Notes under the pieces: generated by a model | What the model was told of the DNA's origin: nothing | The model's input: only the letters and a program-made list of their open reading frames with translations | Databases searched by the model: none | Assembly (NCBI GenBank): GCA_025358455.1 | Contig: JANYJP010000062.1 | Span: 1-64,000 of the forward strand | From: Bacteroidales bacterium | GTDB lineage: Bacteria; Bacteroidota; Bacteroidia; Bacteroidales; VadinHA17 | DNA: 64,000 bases | Reading direction: 5' to 3' | Part shown: in pieces, positions 32,897 through 41,396 of the stretch | Position numbering within the stretch: the first letter of the stretch is position 1 | How the letters are laid out: each line of letters begins with the position of its first letter | Made by a program: the position numbers and the translations under genes

Positions 32897-33259
32897 ATGA
32901 AAGCAATAAAGAAATTATTATCCAAGTCGGTTTTTACGATCTCCATTCAGATATTAATTATCGTTCTGCTTACCGGTTGTTCCAAGTCGTCAACATCAGG
33001 AACAGGCCCCGGGCCAAACGAGGTATTTATTCAGGGTATGGCATTCGATCGTGCTACACTCACAGTGTCCGTAAATACCACAGTTACCTGGACCAATAAA
33101 GACGATGTAACACATAATGTTACAAGCAATAATGGAACATTCAGCAGCGGTTCACTTACCAAGGGAAGTACTTATAGTTTTACTTTTACAACCGCCGGAA
33201 CATATAATTATATATGTACCATACATCCATCGATGACAGGGAAGATTATAGTTCAATAG
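32897..33259 (+). CDS. Cupredoxin (plastocyanin/amicyanin-like) lipoprotein
   Basis: A 120-residue lipoprotein; start at 32897 chosen because MKAIKKLLSKS leads into a lipobox ending LLTGC. Mature part: Ser/Gly/Pro linker, then NEVFIQGMAFDRATLTVSV and type 1 copper ligands H73, C107, H110 and M113. The loop CTIHPSM has amicyanin spacing (C-x2-H-x2-M). It should carry single electrons in the periplasm or at the surface. A paralogue is encoded at 44203-44601. Confidence 0.92.
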   Translation: MKAIKKLLSKSVFTISIQILIIVLLTGCSKSSTSGTGPGPNEVFIQGMAFDRATLTVSVNTTVTWTNKDDVTHNVTSNNGTFSSGSLTKGSTYSFTFTTAGTYNYICTIHPSMTGKIIVQ

Positions 33260-33312
33260 TGATCATTTCCCGATAATATTGAATCAGGCTAAAACCATAA
33301 CATTCAATTATA

Positions 33313-34341
33313 ATGAAATTTAACCAATTAGGAAAAACAGGGGTTCTGGTTTCGGAATTGTGTTTAGGAGCAATGACTTTTGGAGGAAAGGGTTATTGGG
33401 AATCCATAGGGAAACTGCCTGAAGATGAAGTTACACTCTTAATTAAAACAGCACTTGAGAAAGGCATCAATTTTATCGACACAGCAAATGCTTATTCTGA
33501 AGGATTATCTGAGATATTATTAGGTAAAGCATTAAGGAATCTTGGCATTTCCAGACAAACAGTGGTTATTGCAACCAAGGTGCGATTACGAATGGGAGCA
33601 GGGGCAAATCAGGTTGGCCTTTCAAGACTTCATATCAGCGATTCAGTTAATGATAGTCTGCAGCGTCTGAATGTATCGCATATTGACCTTCTTTATCTTC
33701 ACGGTGTTGATCCACTGACTCCCCTTGAAGAAACTATGCGCGGTCTTGAAGATGTTGTAAGGTCGGGAAAAGTAAGGTATATAGGCATAAGCAACCACCC
33801 GGCCTGGATGGTTATGAAAGCAAACAGCCTTGCTGAAAAGAAGGGTTGGACAAAATTTGTTGCATCACAGAATTATTACAGCATAGCCAGCCGCGATGTT
33901 GAACGCGAAATTGTACCCATGGCTCTTAGCGAAGGCGTTGGAATAATGCCATGGAGTCCGCTGGCCGGGGGATTCTTATCCGGTAAATTTAAAAGAGACA
34001 AAGAAATTGCCGGGGACAGCCGACGGGATACATTTGACTTTCCGCCAATTAACAAGGCGAAAGCTTTTGATATAATTAATGTTATGGCTAAAATCGCTGA
34101 AAATCGCAATGTTACAGTTGCAAGAGTTGCATTGGCATGGTTATTAACCAAACCGGGAGTTACAAGTATAATTATCGGAGCAAAAAAGCAGGATCAGTTG
34201 CTTGATAATATGGAATGTACCAACTTACAGCTTTCGCATGAGGAACTTGCAGAATTGGAAACGATCAGCTGCCTTGTGCCCGAATATCCGGCATGGATGG
34301 TAAACCGACAGTTGAACGGAAGATTTCCGGAACAGACTTAA
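33313..34341 (+). CDS. Aldo/keto reductase
   Basis: A 342-residue NADPH-dependent reductase of the AKR superfamily, in the group of general stress and YajO-like reductases. Catalytic tetrad D56, Y61 (DTANAYSEG), K89 (VVIATKV) and H130 (LLYLHGVDP) is complete. SQNYYSIASRDVE, MPWSPLAGGFLSGK and VTSIIIGAKKQDQL follow as in family members. Cytoplasmic; substrate unknown. Fifty-three bases follow the cupredoxin stop, so they may share a transcript, though functions look unrelated. Confidence 0.93.
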   Translation: MKFNQLGKTGVLVSELCLGAMTFGGKGYWESIGKLPEDEVTLLIKTALEKGINFIDTANAYSEGLSEILLGKALRNLGISRQTVVIATKVRLRMGAGANQVGLSRLHISDSVNDSLQRLNVSHIDLLYLHGVDPLTPLEETMRGLEDVVRSGKVRYIGISNHPAWMVMKANSLAEKKGWTKFVASQNYYSIASRDVEREIVPMALSEGVGIMPWSPLAGGFLSGKFKRDKEIAGDSRRDTFDFPPINKAKAFDIINVMAKIAENRNVTVARVALAWLLTKPGVTSIIIGAKKQDQLLDNMECTNLQLSHEELAELETISCLVPEYPAWMVNRQLNGRFPEQT

Positions 34342-34353
34342 GTAGGTGAAGCC

Positions 34354-34575
34354 TCAGACTCTTTTAATAACTGAAATATATAAGTCCTCAACTTTTTTCC
34401 TTGCCCATGGTGTTTTGCGTAAAAATTTAAGGCTCGATTGTATGCTCGGATTATTTGTGAAGCATTTTATAATTATATGAGTACCCAGTTGTTCCCATCC
34501 GTAATAATTAACCAGGAAAGTAACTATAAATTCAAGTGTTTTCCCATGTAACGGGTCATTGCCTGATTGTGCCAT
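34354..34575 (-). CDS. VF530-family (DUF2132) small DNA-binding protein
   Basis: A 73-residue protein with the conserved core [50 protein letters not shown]. The VF530 family was defined from a Vibrio structure and is thought to bind DNA; the biological role is unclear. It lies seven bases downstream of a DEAD-box helicase on the same strand, so it is almost surely co-transcribed with it. Confidence 0.92.
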   Translation of the reverse strand: MAQSGNDPLHGKTLEFIVTFLVNYYGWEQLGTHIIIKCFTNNPSIQSSLKFLRKTPWARKKVEDLYISVIKRV

Positions 34576-34582
34576 AATGATT

Positions 34583-35725
34583 CTACCTGTGAATCTCCTT
34601 AATCGTTATCCCAAGTTCCCGTTCAATATCTCTGAGTGCGCCCTGTTCTTTGGTAGTAATCATCGTAAGTGAAAATCCTTTATTACCGGCCCTTCCGGTA
34701 CGCCCGCTGCGATGGGTATAATACTCGGTTTTTTCAGGAAGCTGATAATGAACTACAAACGCAAGCTCTTTGACATCAATTCCTCTGGCAGCCAGGTCTG
34801 TGGCAACTAATATCTGAAGTTTTCCGTTTTTAAATGCCCGCATTACCTTATCGCGCTCTTTCTGCAACATATCACCATGCAGGGCATCAGCATTTATCTT
34901 TTTGGCCAGCAGTCTTTTGGTTACAGTCTGAGCCTCTGCCTTGGTTCTGCAGAAGACAAGACCCCGGTCAGCGCCCTGAGTTTTTAAAAACTGAAATAAG
35001 ATATCAGGTTTTTCATCCTTTGCGCAGATCAGGAATTTATGTTCAATATCCTTGTTAACAATATCATTCTTGTTTACCTCAATCTTCATTGCATTTGATG
35101 ACATATAACTTGCAATTATCGTTTTGATTTCCTGAGGCATTGTGGCAGAAAACAACCATGTATGACGTTTACCAGCCGTAAACTTAAGAATCGAATCAAG
35201 TTCTTTTTTAAACCCCATGCTCAGCATTTCGTCAGCCTCGTCAAGAACAAGAGTTTTGATATGGGAAAGATCAATTGCTTTACGTTCAAGCAGATCTACG
35301 AGTCGCCCCGGAGTGGCAACAACGATATGAGTCGGACGCCTGAGTGAACGGATCTGCTCATCGATATGTGCTCCGCCGTAGACCGACTCTATAAAGATCT
35401 TAACTGGAACGTATTTGGTAAACTTAAAAAGTTGTTTAGCTATTTGCTGTCCAAGTTCACGGGTGGGTGATAATATCAGAGCCTGAACATTTGGTTTATC
35501 GGGATTTATTGACTGCAGAATCGGCAACCCGTAGGCTGCTGTCTTTCCTGTTCCGGTTTGAGCCTGACCAATAAAATCAGTTCCTTTTTCAATTAAAAAA
35601 GGTATTGCTTTAACCTGAATTTCAGTTGGAGTTAAAATATTTATTTCCTCCAATGCTTGAATGAATTGGGTGGAAACACCTAAATCAGAGAACGTTTTCA
35701 AATTTATCGTATTAATGGGACGCAA
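34583..35725 (-). CDS. DEAD-box RNA helicase, short form
   Basis: A 380-residue helicase: [75 protein letters not shown]. The [11 protein letters not shown] and [18 protein letters not shown] wording is DeaD/CsdA-like. The protein ends just after the helicase core, lacking the C-terminal RNA-binding domain of E. coli DeaD. It is the first gene of a pair with VF530. Confidence 0.95.
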   Translation of the reverse strand: MRPINTINLKTFSDLGVSTQFIQALEEINILTPTEIQVKAIPFLIEKGTDFIGQAQTGTGKTAAYGLPILQSINPDKPNVQALILSPTRELGQQIAKQLFKFTKYVPVKIFIESVYGGAHIDEQIRSLRRPTHIVVATPGRLVDLLERKAIDLSHIKTLVLDEADEMLSMGFKKELDSILKFTAGKRHTWLFSATMPQEIKTIIASYMSSNAMKIEVNKNDIVNKDIEHKFLICAKDEKPDILFQFLKTQGADRGLVFCRTKAEAQTVTKRLLAKKINADALHGDMLQKERDKVMRAFKNGKLQILVATDLAARGIDVKELAFVVHYQLPEKTEYYTHRSGRTGRAGNKGFSLTMITTKEQGALRDIERELGITIKEIHR

Positions 35726-35868
35726 ATATATACTAAAAACCGGCTTAAAGCTATTTAAGGCAATGTTTCAAGTTACATGTCTGGTGGCAAATGAAATTAA
35801 AACCTACAGATTCCGATATTATTTTAATTAATAATAGAGGGCGATAACCATTTATTACATTAAACTAT

Positions 35869-35876
35869 TATTTTTG
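35869..35876 (+). promoter_or_regulatory. Candidate -7 box for the FabH-like gene
   Basis: TATTTTTG, a TAnnTTTG match, 40 bases before the ATG at 35917. The -33 position reads AACC, so support is partial. Confidence 0.3.
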
Positions 35877-35916
35877 ACTGGCAAACTGGCAGAAAAAACC
35901 AGATTACCTGAGAAAT

Positions 35917-36999
35917 ATGAAAGGAACAATTTATAGCGTGATAACCGGAACAGGAAGTTACATCCCTACGAGACATATAAGGAATGTGGATTTTCTTGAA
36001 AACGAGTTTTATGATTTAGACGGGAATAAGCTCGAAAAACCCAACCAGGAAATAATTGATAAGTTTTTTGAAATAACAACTATTGAAGAAAGACGGTATG
36101 TTACTGACAATCTTGTAACATCTGATATTGCATTCCATGCAGCCGCTGAAGCTATAAACTCTTCAAAAATTGATAAAGAAGAACTGGATTACATTATTGT
36201 TGCGCATAATTTTGGCGATGTAAAAAATGACAATAACCGTAAAGATATTGTTCCCAGTTTAGCCGCGAGGGTAAAACATAAACTGGGAATAAAGAATCCT
36301 GATACTGTTGCTTATGATATTCTTTTTGGTTGTCCTGGCTGGTTACAGGCCTCAATTCAGGCTGATTATTTTATTAAATCAGGTGAGGCATCTAAAATTC
36401 TTGTAATCGGGGCTGATATATTATCAAGGGTTTCCGATCCGAGTGACAGAGACAGCATGCTATATGCCGACGGAGCCGGTGCCGCTGTTTTTGAAGCCAG
36501 GATAAGTGAAGATCCTATCGGAATTATTGCACATAAAACACGGTCTGATACCCTGTTGTATTCTAAAATGTTATATATGGGCAAATCATTCAAGCCTGGT
36601 GATGATAAGAATGATGATATCTATTTAAAAATGAACGGGAGGAAGCTTTATCAGTATGCAATCGAAAACGTACCTAAAACAATTAAGGAATGTCTCGATA
36701 AAAGCAATACTCATCTCAGTGACATTAAAAAAGCGCTGATCCACCAGGCTAACGGAAAGATGGATGATGCAATACTAAAAAGACTTTTTACTCTTTATGA
36801 TATTGCCGAGTTACCGGATAACATAATGCCTATGACAATCGGATGGCTGGGTAACTCTTCCGTTGCAACTATCCCGACTTTACTTGACCTTATATTAAAA
36901 AATAACCTGCAACCGCACGAAATAAACAAAGGCGATACACTTATCATGGCTTCCGTCGGAGCAGGAATGAATATCAATGCTTTGATATATAAGGTGTAA
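35917..36999 (+). CDS. Beta-ketoacyl-ACP synthase III (FabH)-like enzyme
   Basis: A 360-residue thiolase-fold condensing enzyme. The triad is C139 (FGCPGWLQA), H276 (IHQANGKM) and N313 (GNSSVATIPTLLD). YADGAGAAVFEA and the late SVGAGMN complete the pattern. FabH-like enzymes join an acyl-CoA to malonyl-ACP. The extended N-terminus (ENEFYDLDGNKLEKPNQEI) and lack of fab neighbours suggest a paralogue for a special acyl product rather than the housekeeping FabH; that is inference. It stands alone. Confidence 0.9.
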   Translation: MKGTIYSVITGTGSYIPTRHIRNVDFLENEFYDLDGNKLEKPNQEIIDKFFEITTIEERRYVTDNLVTSDIAFHAAAEAINSSKIDKEELDYIIVAHNFGDVKNDNNRKDIVPSLAARVKHKLGIKNPDTVAYDILFGCPGWLQASIQADYFIKSGEASKILVIGADILSRVSDPSDRDSMLYADGAGAAVFEARISEDPIGIIAHKTRSDTLLYSKMLYMGKSFKPGDDKNDDIYLKMNGRKLYQYAIENVPKTIKECLDKSNTHLSDIKKALIHQANGKMDDAILKRLFTLYDIAELPDNIMPMTIGWLGNSSVATIPTLLDLILKNNLQPHEINKGDTLIMASVGAGMNINALIYKV

Positions 37000-37032
37000 C
37001 AAACTGAATGCGGGCCTGTTTTTATTTTTTAA

Positions 37033-37076
37033 ATGCACCGCGCACAACGCACAGCACAAAACGCAGCCATTCAACC
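37033..37076. repeat. Word-like repeat of GCACA/CGCA
   Basis: GCACCGCGCACAACGCACAG followed by CACAAAACGCAGCC: irregular reiteration of GCAC and CGCA words in an otherwise AT-rich spacer. Confidence 0.65.
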
Positions 37077-37096
37077 CCCGTTCTCAAAAGATTTTA

Positions 37097-37127
37097 TTGA
37101 CTTTAATAAGTTTATTTATTAAATTTG
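37097..37127 (+). promoter_or_regulatory. Candidate promoter for the peptidoglycan-binding/caspase cluster
   Basis: TTGA at 37097-37100, a 19-base spacer, TAAATTTG at 37120-37127: the best Bacteroidota-type match in the window. It would give a leader of about 175 bases before the ATG at 37310. Confidence 0.45.
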
Positions 37128-37309
37128 ATTGTATTTTGTTTAATATTGTGAACTTGTTGCAGTACAATTCTTTTTTTTAAAATTTGTTGAACGTGATTTC
37201 GTCATCATGGGATGCTATCCCCTGATATCAACACTCAACATTAAATAGCAGATTATAAAGAAGTTACGTTTTGCACAAGGTTATATTAGCATTAAACTTA
37301 TCCATTTGA

Positions 37310-38050
37310 ATGAATGAGTTTAGGTTAGATAAAGACTACATGAAAGGTGATTTCGGACCCTATGTTTGGATCATTCAGGAGTGGCTATGTCTTCACGGTA
37401 TCAATATCGTGATTGACGGATCATTTGGTCCGGCCACGGAAGCCGCCGTTAAAAAATTTCAACTCATAAATATTTTGAAATCAACCGGAGCTGTTGAGGG
37501 TGTTACTTTTGGCAAACTCATTGAACCATTGATAAGTGCTCTGAAACCAATTCCTGTAAACGGACAGTCATTGCGTGAGCTCATTGTTGCATATGCTCAA
37601 CAGCATTTAAAGCAGCACCCAATGCAGATTGGGAGCCGGAACATGGGTCCATGGATCCGGTATTATATGGAAGGCTATAAAGGATCCAAACTGTCGTGGA
37701 GCGCCTGTTTTGTAAGCAGCCTTGTTAAACAGGCCTCTTTGAGTCTTGGGATTGAGCCTCCCCTTAAAACTTCTTATCACCATTCTGAATTAGCCAATAA
37801 TGCTAAAAAAAGCGGTTTGTTTTTATCTGAAAGAGCCGTACTGGCCGACAAATCCAAACTAAGATCAGGATTTATCTTTTTGAGCCGTGAATTTCCAGGA
37901 TACTGGACGCATTCCGGAATTGTGATTGAAATTGACGATGAGATAATTCTAACTATTGAAGCAAACACAAATGATGAGGGAAGTGTGGAAGGTTATGAAG
38001 TTTGTCAGAGAATCAGAAATTATGATAGCAAGGATTTTATAATAGTCTGA
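37310..38050 (+). CDS. Peptidoglycan-binding cysteine hydrolase without signal peptide
   Basis: A 246-residue two-domain protein. Residues about 12-75 are a PG_binding_1-like module (GPYVWIIQEWLCLHGINIVIDG, FGPATEAAVKKFQ). Residues about 90-246 resemble the CHAP/NlpC-P60-like DUF2272 type: SWSACFVSSLVKQA with probable nucleophile C133, YWTHSGIV with H201, and IEANTNDEG as the third polar position. Such domains cut peptidoglycan peptides or amides. No signal peptide or membrane helix is visible, as for phage endolysins and toxins that need lysis or a holin. It is the first gene of the caspase cluster, 182 bases before the caspase gene. Confidence 0.8.
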   Translation: MNEFRLDKDYMKGDFGPYVWIIQEWLCLHGINIVIDGSFGPATEAAVKKFQLINILKSTGAVEGVTFGKLIEPLISALKPIPVNGQSLRELIVAYAQQHLKQHPMQIGSRNMGPWIRYYMEGYKGSKLSWSACFVSSLVKQASLSLGIEPPLKTSYHHSELANNAKKSGLFLSERAVLADKSKLRSGFIFLSREFPGYWTHSGIVIEIDDEIILTIEANTNDEGSVEGYEVCQRIRNYDSKDFIIV

Positions 38051-38232
38051 TATATAGGTATTTTGCAAAATTTTGTTTTATAGTTTTTAAATTATCCGGA
38101 ACAAGTGAAAGGGGTATAATAGTCGCTGATGTTATATAAGTTCCGGTGTGCATTTTGTGTCTGTGGCTTTATATTATAATCTGATAATGAGATAATTATA
38201 ATGTTCTGCATTTATTAACTAAATCCATTCTT

Positions 38233-39084
38233 ATGAAGAAACAGGCTTTATTAGTAGGTATTAATAATTATCAGGGTGTCTTTAATCTGCAGGGCTGCAT
38301 TAACGATGTAACCAATGTCAGAAATATTCTTAAAACCTATTTCGGTTTTACAAACAAAGATATCAGGGTTTTAATTGATGAACGGGCGACTAAAACTAAT
38401 ATCCTCACAAGGTTGGGGAAAATGGTAAAGGAGGCCAAAAAAGGAGATTTTCTTGTCTTTCATTTCTCAGGTCACGGATCAAGTATCCGCGACAGACACA
38501 ATGATGAATTATCTGATCATATGGATGAACTCATTTGTCCTTTCGATATGAACTGGGATAATGGTTTCATTACTGACGATATGTTGAAAGAGATCCTTAT
38601 ACAGCTTAAAAAAGGTGTTAATATGGAGATAATTCTTGACAGTTGTCACTCCGGCACAGGAACAAGAGATTTTATACCAGGTTCTATGGAAGGTGATTTA
38701 ATTACCCGATGTGTGAATAACCGTTTCCTTCGTCCTCCTGTCGACATCGAGTGCAGATCAGATGGCGATGAGGATAAATTAAGTCCGGCAAAAACATTCC
38801 GGACTGACAGTGAGATAGTACTCAACCATATTTTATGGGCTGCATGCAAAGATAACCAGACATCTGCCGATGCCTTAATTGATGGACAATATAACGGAGC
38901 ATTCAGCTATTATTTCTGTAAGCATATAAGGGAAAACGCAGGTGAAATCACCCGTGAAGACCTTCATACCCGGATCAAAAATTCACTGAAATACAACAAT
39001 TTCTCTCAGGTTCCTCAGCTGGAATGCCGTAACGATCTGAAATCAGAAAATATATTTAAACATGAAGCGGTCTATGATCGCTGA
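38233..39084 (+). CDS. Metacaspase-like caspase-family peptidase (C14)
   Basis: A 283-residue cysteine peptidase. MKKQALLVGINNYQGVFNLQGCINDVTNV opens a p20-type domain; the dyad is H81 (HFSGHGSSIRD) and C138 (ILDSCHSGTGTRD). The acidic stretch DEDKLSPAK and WAACKDNQTSADA follow, as in type I metacaspases. No prodomain, partner-binding domain, signal peptide or membrane helix is present, so it is likely cytosolic. Metacaspases cut after Arg or Lys, usually calcium-dependent. Bacterial caspases often serve as effectors or activators in defence and regulated-death systems. Neighbours are orphan envelope proteins, which is uncommon. Confidence 0.93.
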   Translation: MKKQALLVGINNYQGVFNLQGCINDVTNVRNILKTYFGFTNKDIRVLIDERATKTNILTRLGKMVKEAKKGDFLVFHFSGHGSSIRDRHNDELSDHMDELICPFDMNWDNGFITDDMLKEILIQLKKGVNMEIILDSCHSGTGTRDFIPGSMEGDLITRCVNNRFLRPPVDIECRSDGDEDKLSPAKTFRTDSEIVLNHILWAACKDNQTSADALIDGQYNGAFSYYFCKHIRENAGEITREDLHTRIKNSLKYNNFSQVPQLECRNDLKSENIFKHEAVYDR

Positions 39085-39154
39085 GGTTTGTATATCTGTC
39101 TTTTAAACTCTGTTCAGTCATAAATAATATGAAATAAAACCAAAATCATCTATT

Positions 39155-39352
39155 ATGTACTACCTGGTAATTAAAAATCTGGGAATTGAAAAATGTATTA
39201 ATGTAAACGAAGAAGATATTTACATTAATAACAATTCCTACAATTGTCAGCAGTCCTTTCCGCTCATAAAAAAAGTGTTTGTAAGGAAGATAAAAATCAA
39301 CTGCACCGGATTTCCCGAAAGCGTTTTAAACGCTAAAATTTACAAAGACTGA
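39155..39352 (+). CDS. Small orphan protein (65 residues)
   Basis: A short protein beginning MYYLVIKNLGIEKCINVNEE, rich in Ile, Asn and Lys, with three cysteines, and predicted mostly beta. No family recognised. It starts 70 bases after the caspase stop and is followed 82 bases later by the lipoprotein gene, all on one strand. The last codons contain a perfect 15-base palindrome (AGCGTTTTAAACGCT, 39320-39334). Being in the cluster and having ordinary codon use favour a real gene, but this is not certain. Confidence 0.55.
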   Translation: MYYLVIKNLGIEKCINVNEEDIYINNNSYNCQQSFPLIKKVFVRKIKINCTGFPESVLNAKIYKD

Positions 39353-39434
39353 AAGCGCTTTTTAAACTCAGACCTGAAATTTAATCTTGCTGAGCTCATT
39401 TTGAATACAATAGAAACATAAACAGAAAAATTTT

Positions 39435-40745
39435 ATGGGAACACGTTTTATTATTTTAATATTCTTATCAGGCATAGTGTTTACTATGGGATGTACTACT
39501 CTCAGACGTTATAGTTCTCTTGCTGTGCCAGAGACAAATAACTCAATTGCCGATATTGATCTATTCGGATTAGACCTTTCAGTGCCGGAACCCGGAATGA
39601 ACATTAAAAGCCTTTGGGATCTGAGCGCTGACGCGCAGTCACAGTTCATTAAAATATTGAATACCAGATACTCTGATAATGAAGAATTCCTTAACACTTT
39701 TAATATTTCCTATATGAATGAAGTGAATAAAGTTTCAATTGACAACTACACAAACAGAGACCTCCGGCTTGTATTTTCAGTCAGTAAAAAACGGAAATTC
39801 TTAAACGATAAAGGCGTTTCAGGTATAAATATTTCTCCGGCAGACCGGTTGGAATACCTTAGGATTTCTCTGAAGATCCCGGATGATTCGGTGCTCAGTT
39901 TTAAAAGCTGGAAAATGTTCGCTACCGAATATGGATCGGTTGATATAGGTGATGTGAGTTTCAGCAAAACTCTGCAGCTTAATACAGCAGGATCTTTATC
40001 AATTGATAAAGGAAAGACCGGAGGTGATATGTCAACCAGCGGAACTGCCTTGTTAAGCCGGAAGGAAGATCAGTCAGTAAAATACCGGTACCTGCTGCTT
40101 AACGGCAGAATAAATAGCCGGAAAATAGAGATGGAGGAGGAGGGAACCAGGGAAATTGACCTGACCGGTAATATTATTGCTGACGTTACTCTTGCTTTTA
40201 ATGCATTTCCTGAGACACTTACCATGTTAACAGGTTTGTTGAACAGTACTGGTCAGTTTAATGACCCTGAAAGGATAATGATAGATTATCAGGTAGTAAA
40301 TGTTCCCGGAATGAGAGAAATAAAAGACACAGTAAAAGCAGATCTTCAGATGGATTATGTTTACCGGAATGTTGTTCATGGAAGCAAGACCTTTCCCGAG
40401 TGGGATGATCGCGTTAAGTATTACACAGGTACTGTAAAGAAAACAATACCGCTTTTTACCGCTGGTGACTATGTGCCTGATTTATATTGCATTGGCTTGA
40501 ATGAAAACAGGAGGGAATTGTTGAAAGTTAAGGCGCCAAATAATTTTGTTTATGAATTGAAATTCAGATCTCATGTAGAGGCATCAGCTTTTTATTCATG
40601 GCTGATTCAATATTTCAGCAATAATGAAAATCAGGAAACTGGTCTTAAAATAGGAGGGCAACAACTGATTTTTAAAGATGAAAATTTAACATTCGGACAG
40701 ATTAAGGGGAACTCCCGTTTCGGAGTTCTGCCATATTATAAATAA
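39435..40745 (+). CDS. Orphan lipoprotein of the caspase cluster
   Basis: A 436-residue lipoprotein (hydrophobic leader, lipobox ending FTMGC). The mature part is predicted beta-rich with no enzyme motif that I recognise. Features: an early acidic DIDLFGLDLSVPEPG, a long middle with alternating strands (RLEYLRISLKIPDDSVLSF, KYRYLLLNGRINSRKIE), and a charged C-terminal half. It could be a surface or periplasmic sensor or scaffold. It lies 15 bases before the membrane-protein gene, so these two are almost certainly co-transcribed. Confidence 0.75.
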   Translation: MGTRFIILIFLSGIVFTMGCTTLRRYSSLAVPETNNSIADIDLFGLDLSVPEPGMNIKSLWDLSADAQSQFIKILNTRYSDNEEFLNTFNISYMNEVNKVSIDNYTNRDLRLVFSVSKKRKFLNDKGVSGINISPADRLEYLRISLKIPDDSVLSFKSWKMFATEYGSVDIGDVSFSKTLQLNTAGSLSIDKGKTGGDMSTSGTALLSRKEDQSVKYRYLLLNGRINSRKIEMEEEGTREIDLTGNIIADVTLAFNAFPETLTMLTGLLNSTGQFNDPERIMIDYQVVNVPGMREIKDTVKADLQMDYVYRNVVHGSKTFPEWDDRVKYYTGTVKKTIPLFTAGDYVPDLYCIGLNENRRELLKVKAPNNFVYELKFRSHVEASAFYSWLIQYFSNNENQETGLKIGGQQLIFKDENLTFGQIKGNSRFGVLPYYK

Positions 40746-40760
40746 CTAAAATCATAAAAA

Positions 40761-41297
40761 ATGGAAAACAATGCACCTTTAGAAATTCCTGATACTGCAA
40801 AGATCATGAATGCGAATTATATTATTTCAGATAACCTTCAGGGTTTAATGGATGAAACCGGGGAGGAATTCAGAAGACTCAGGTTAAAACTAAATATCAC
40901 CTATTGGATCATAATAAGTCTGGCTATAGTAATGTTTGTTTTAGGAATAGTACTCCTGCTGGTTCCTCTTATAGCCGCTTTTAATCAAGAAATAGATAAG
41001 CTTCAGTCAATCATTTCAGCCGGTTTTGGACTTGCTGATCTGGCTGCTCTTTTCCTTTATGGACCTATTGAAAAAATTCATAAAAATATGGGCGATATGA
41101 GCCAGATATTTTTAGCACTTAACAGTTACCGATCGCAGGTTGATCTGCGGCTTATGGAAATGGATGTTACCAACAACCGTTCGTCTATTGGTAGTGCGGC
41201 TGACAAAATTAATTCAGCAGCTGAGACAAGTATAAAACTTATTCAGGATTATTTTGAGGCTACAGAAACCCCGAAACAGGTAGTTTTACACAATTAG
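40761..41297 (+). CDS. Two-helix membrane protein with C-terminal helical tail
   Basis: A 178-residue protein. A charged N-terminus (about 45 residues) leads to TM1 (about 46-73, ITYWIIISLAIVMFVLGIVL) and TM2 (about 82-101), then a helical, Ser/Asn-rich tail. The helical hairpin followed by amphipathic helix is reminiscent of two-TM domains found beside TRADD-N-like and caspase proteins in predicted bacterial conflict systems. I see resemblance only in layout, not a firm family match. It is the last gene of the caspase cluster and lies 99 bases before cbiM. Confidence 0.7.
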   Translation: MENNAPLEIPDTAKIMNANYIISDNLQGLMDETGEEFRRLRLKLNITYWIIISLAIVMFVLGIVLLLVPLIAAFNQEIDKLQSIISAGFGLADLAALFLYGPIEKIHKNMGDMSQIFLALNSYRSQVDLRLMEMDVTNNRSSIGSAADKINSAAETSIKLIQDYFEATETPKQVVLHN

Positions 41298-41396
41298 AGA
41301 CTCAATACTTTTTTAAAATATTGAAGTATAACATCGTCAAAGGCAGGTCTGTCATAATCTTATTATCTTTATGAAATTCACTTCATACTATAATTT

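Larger units (their letters stand above)
37000..37309. other. 310-base spacer before the caspase-containing cluster
   Basis: It holds a GCAC/CGCA-type repeat tract at about 37033-37076, a promoter-like sequence (37097-37127) and a roughly 180-base leader with no recognisable riboswitch or frame. A run of T residues lies near 37171-37178. Confidence 0.6.

Noticed and set aside
37310-41297. Prophage lysis cassette
   Set aside because: The leaderless wall hydrolase suggested this, but no holin, terminase, capsid, tail or integrase gene occurs in the window.
41298-41396. Cobalamin or NiCo riboswitch before cbiM
   Set aside because: The gap is only 99 bases and shows just a weak AT-rich stem-loop (41300-41327); no B12-box or conserved core seen.
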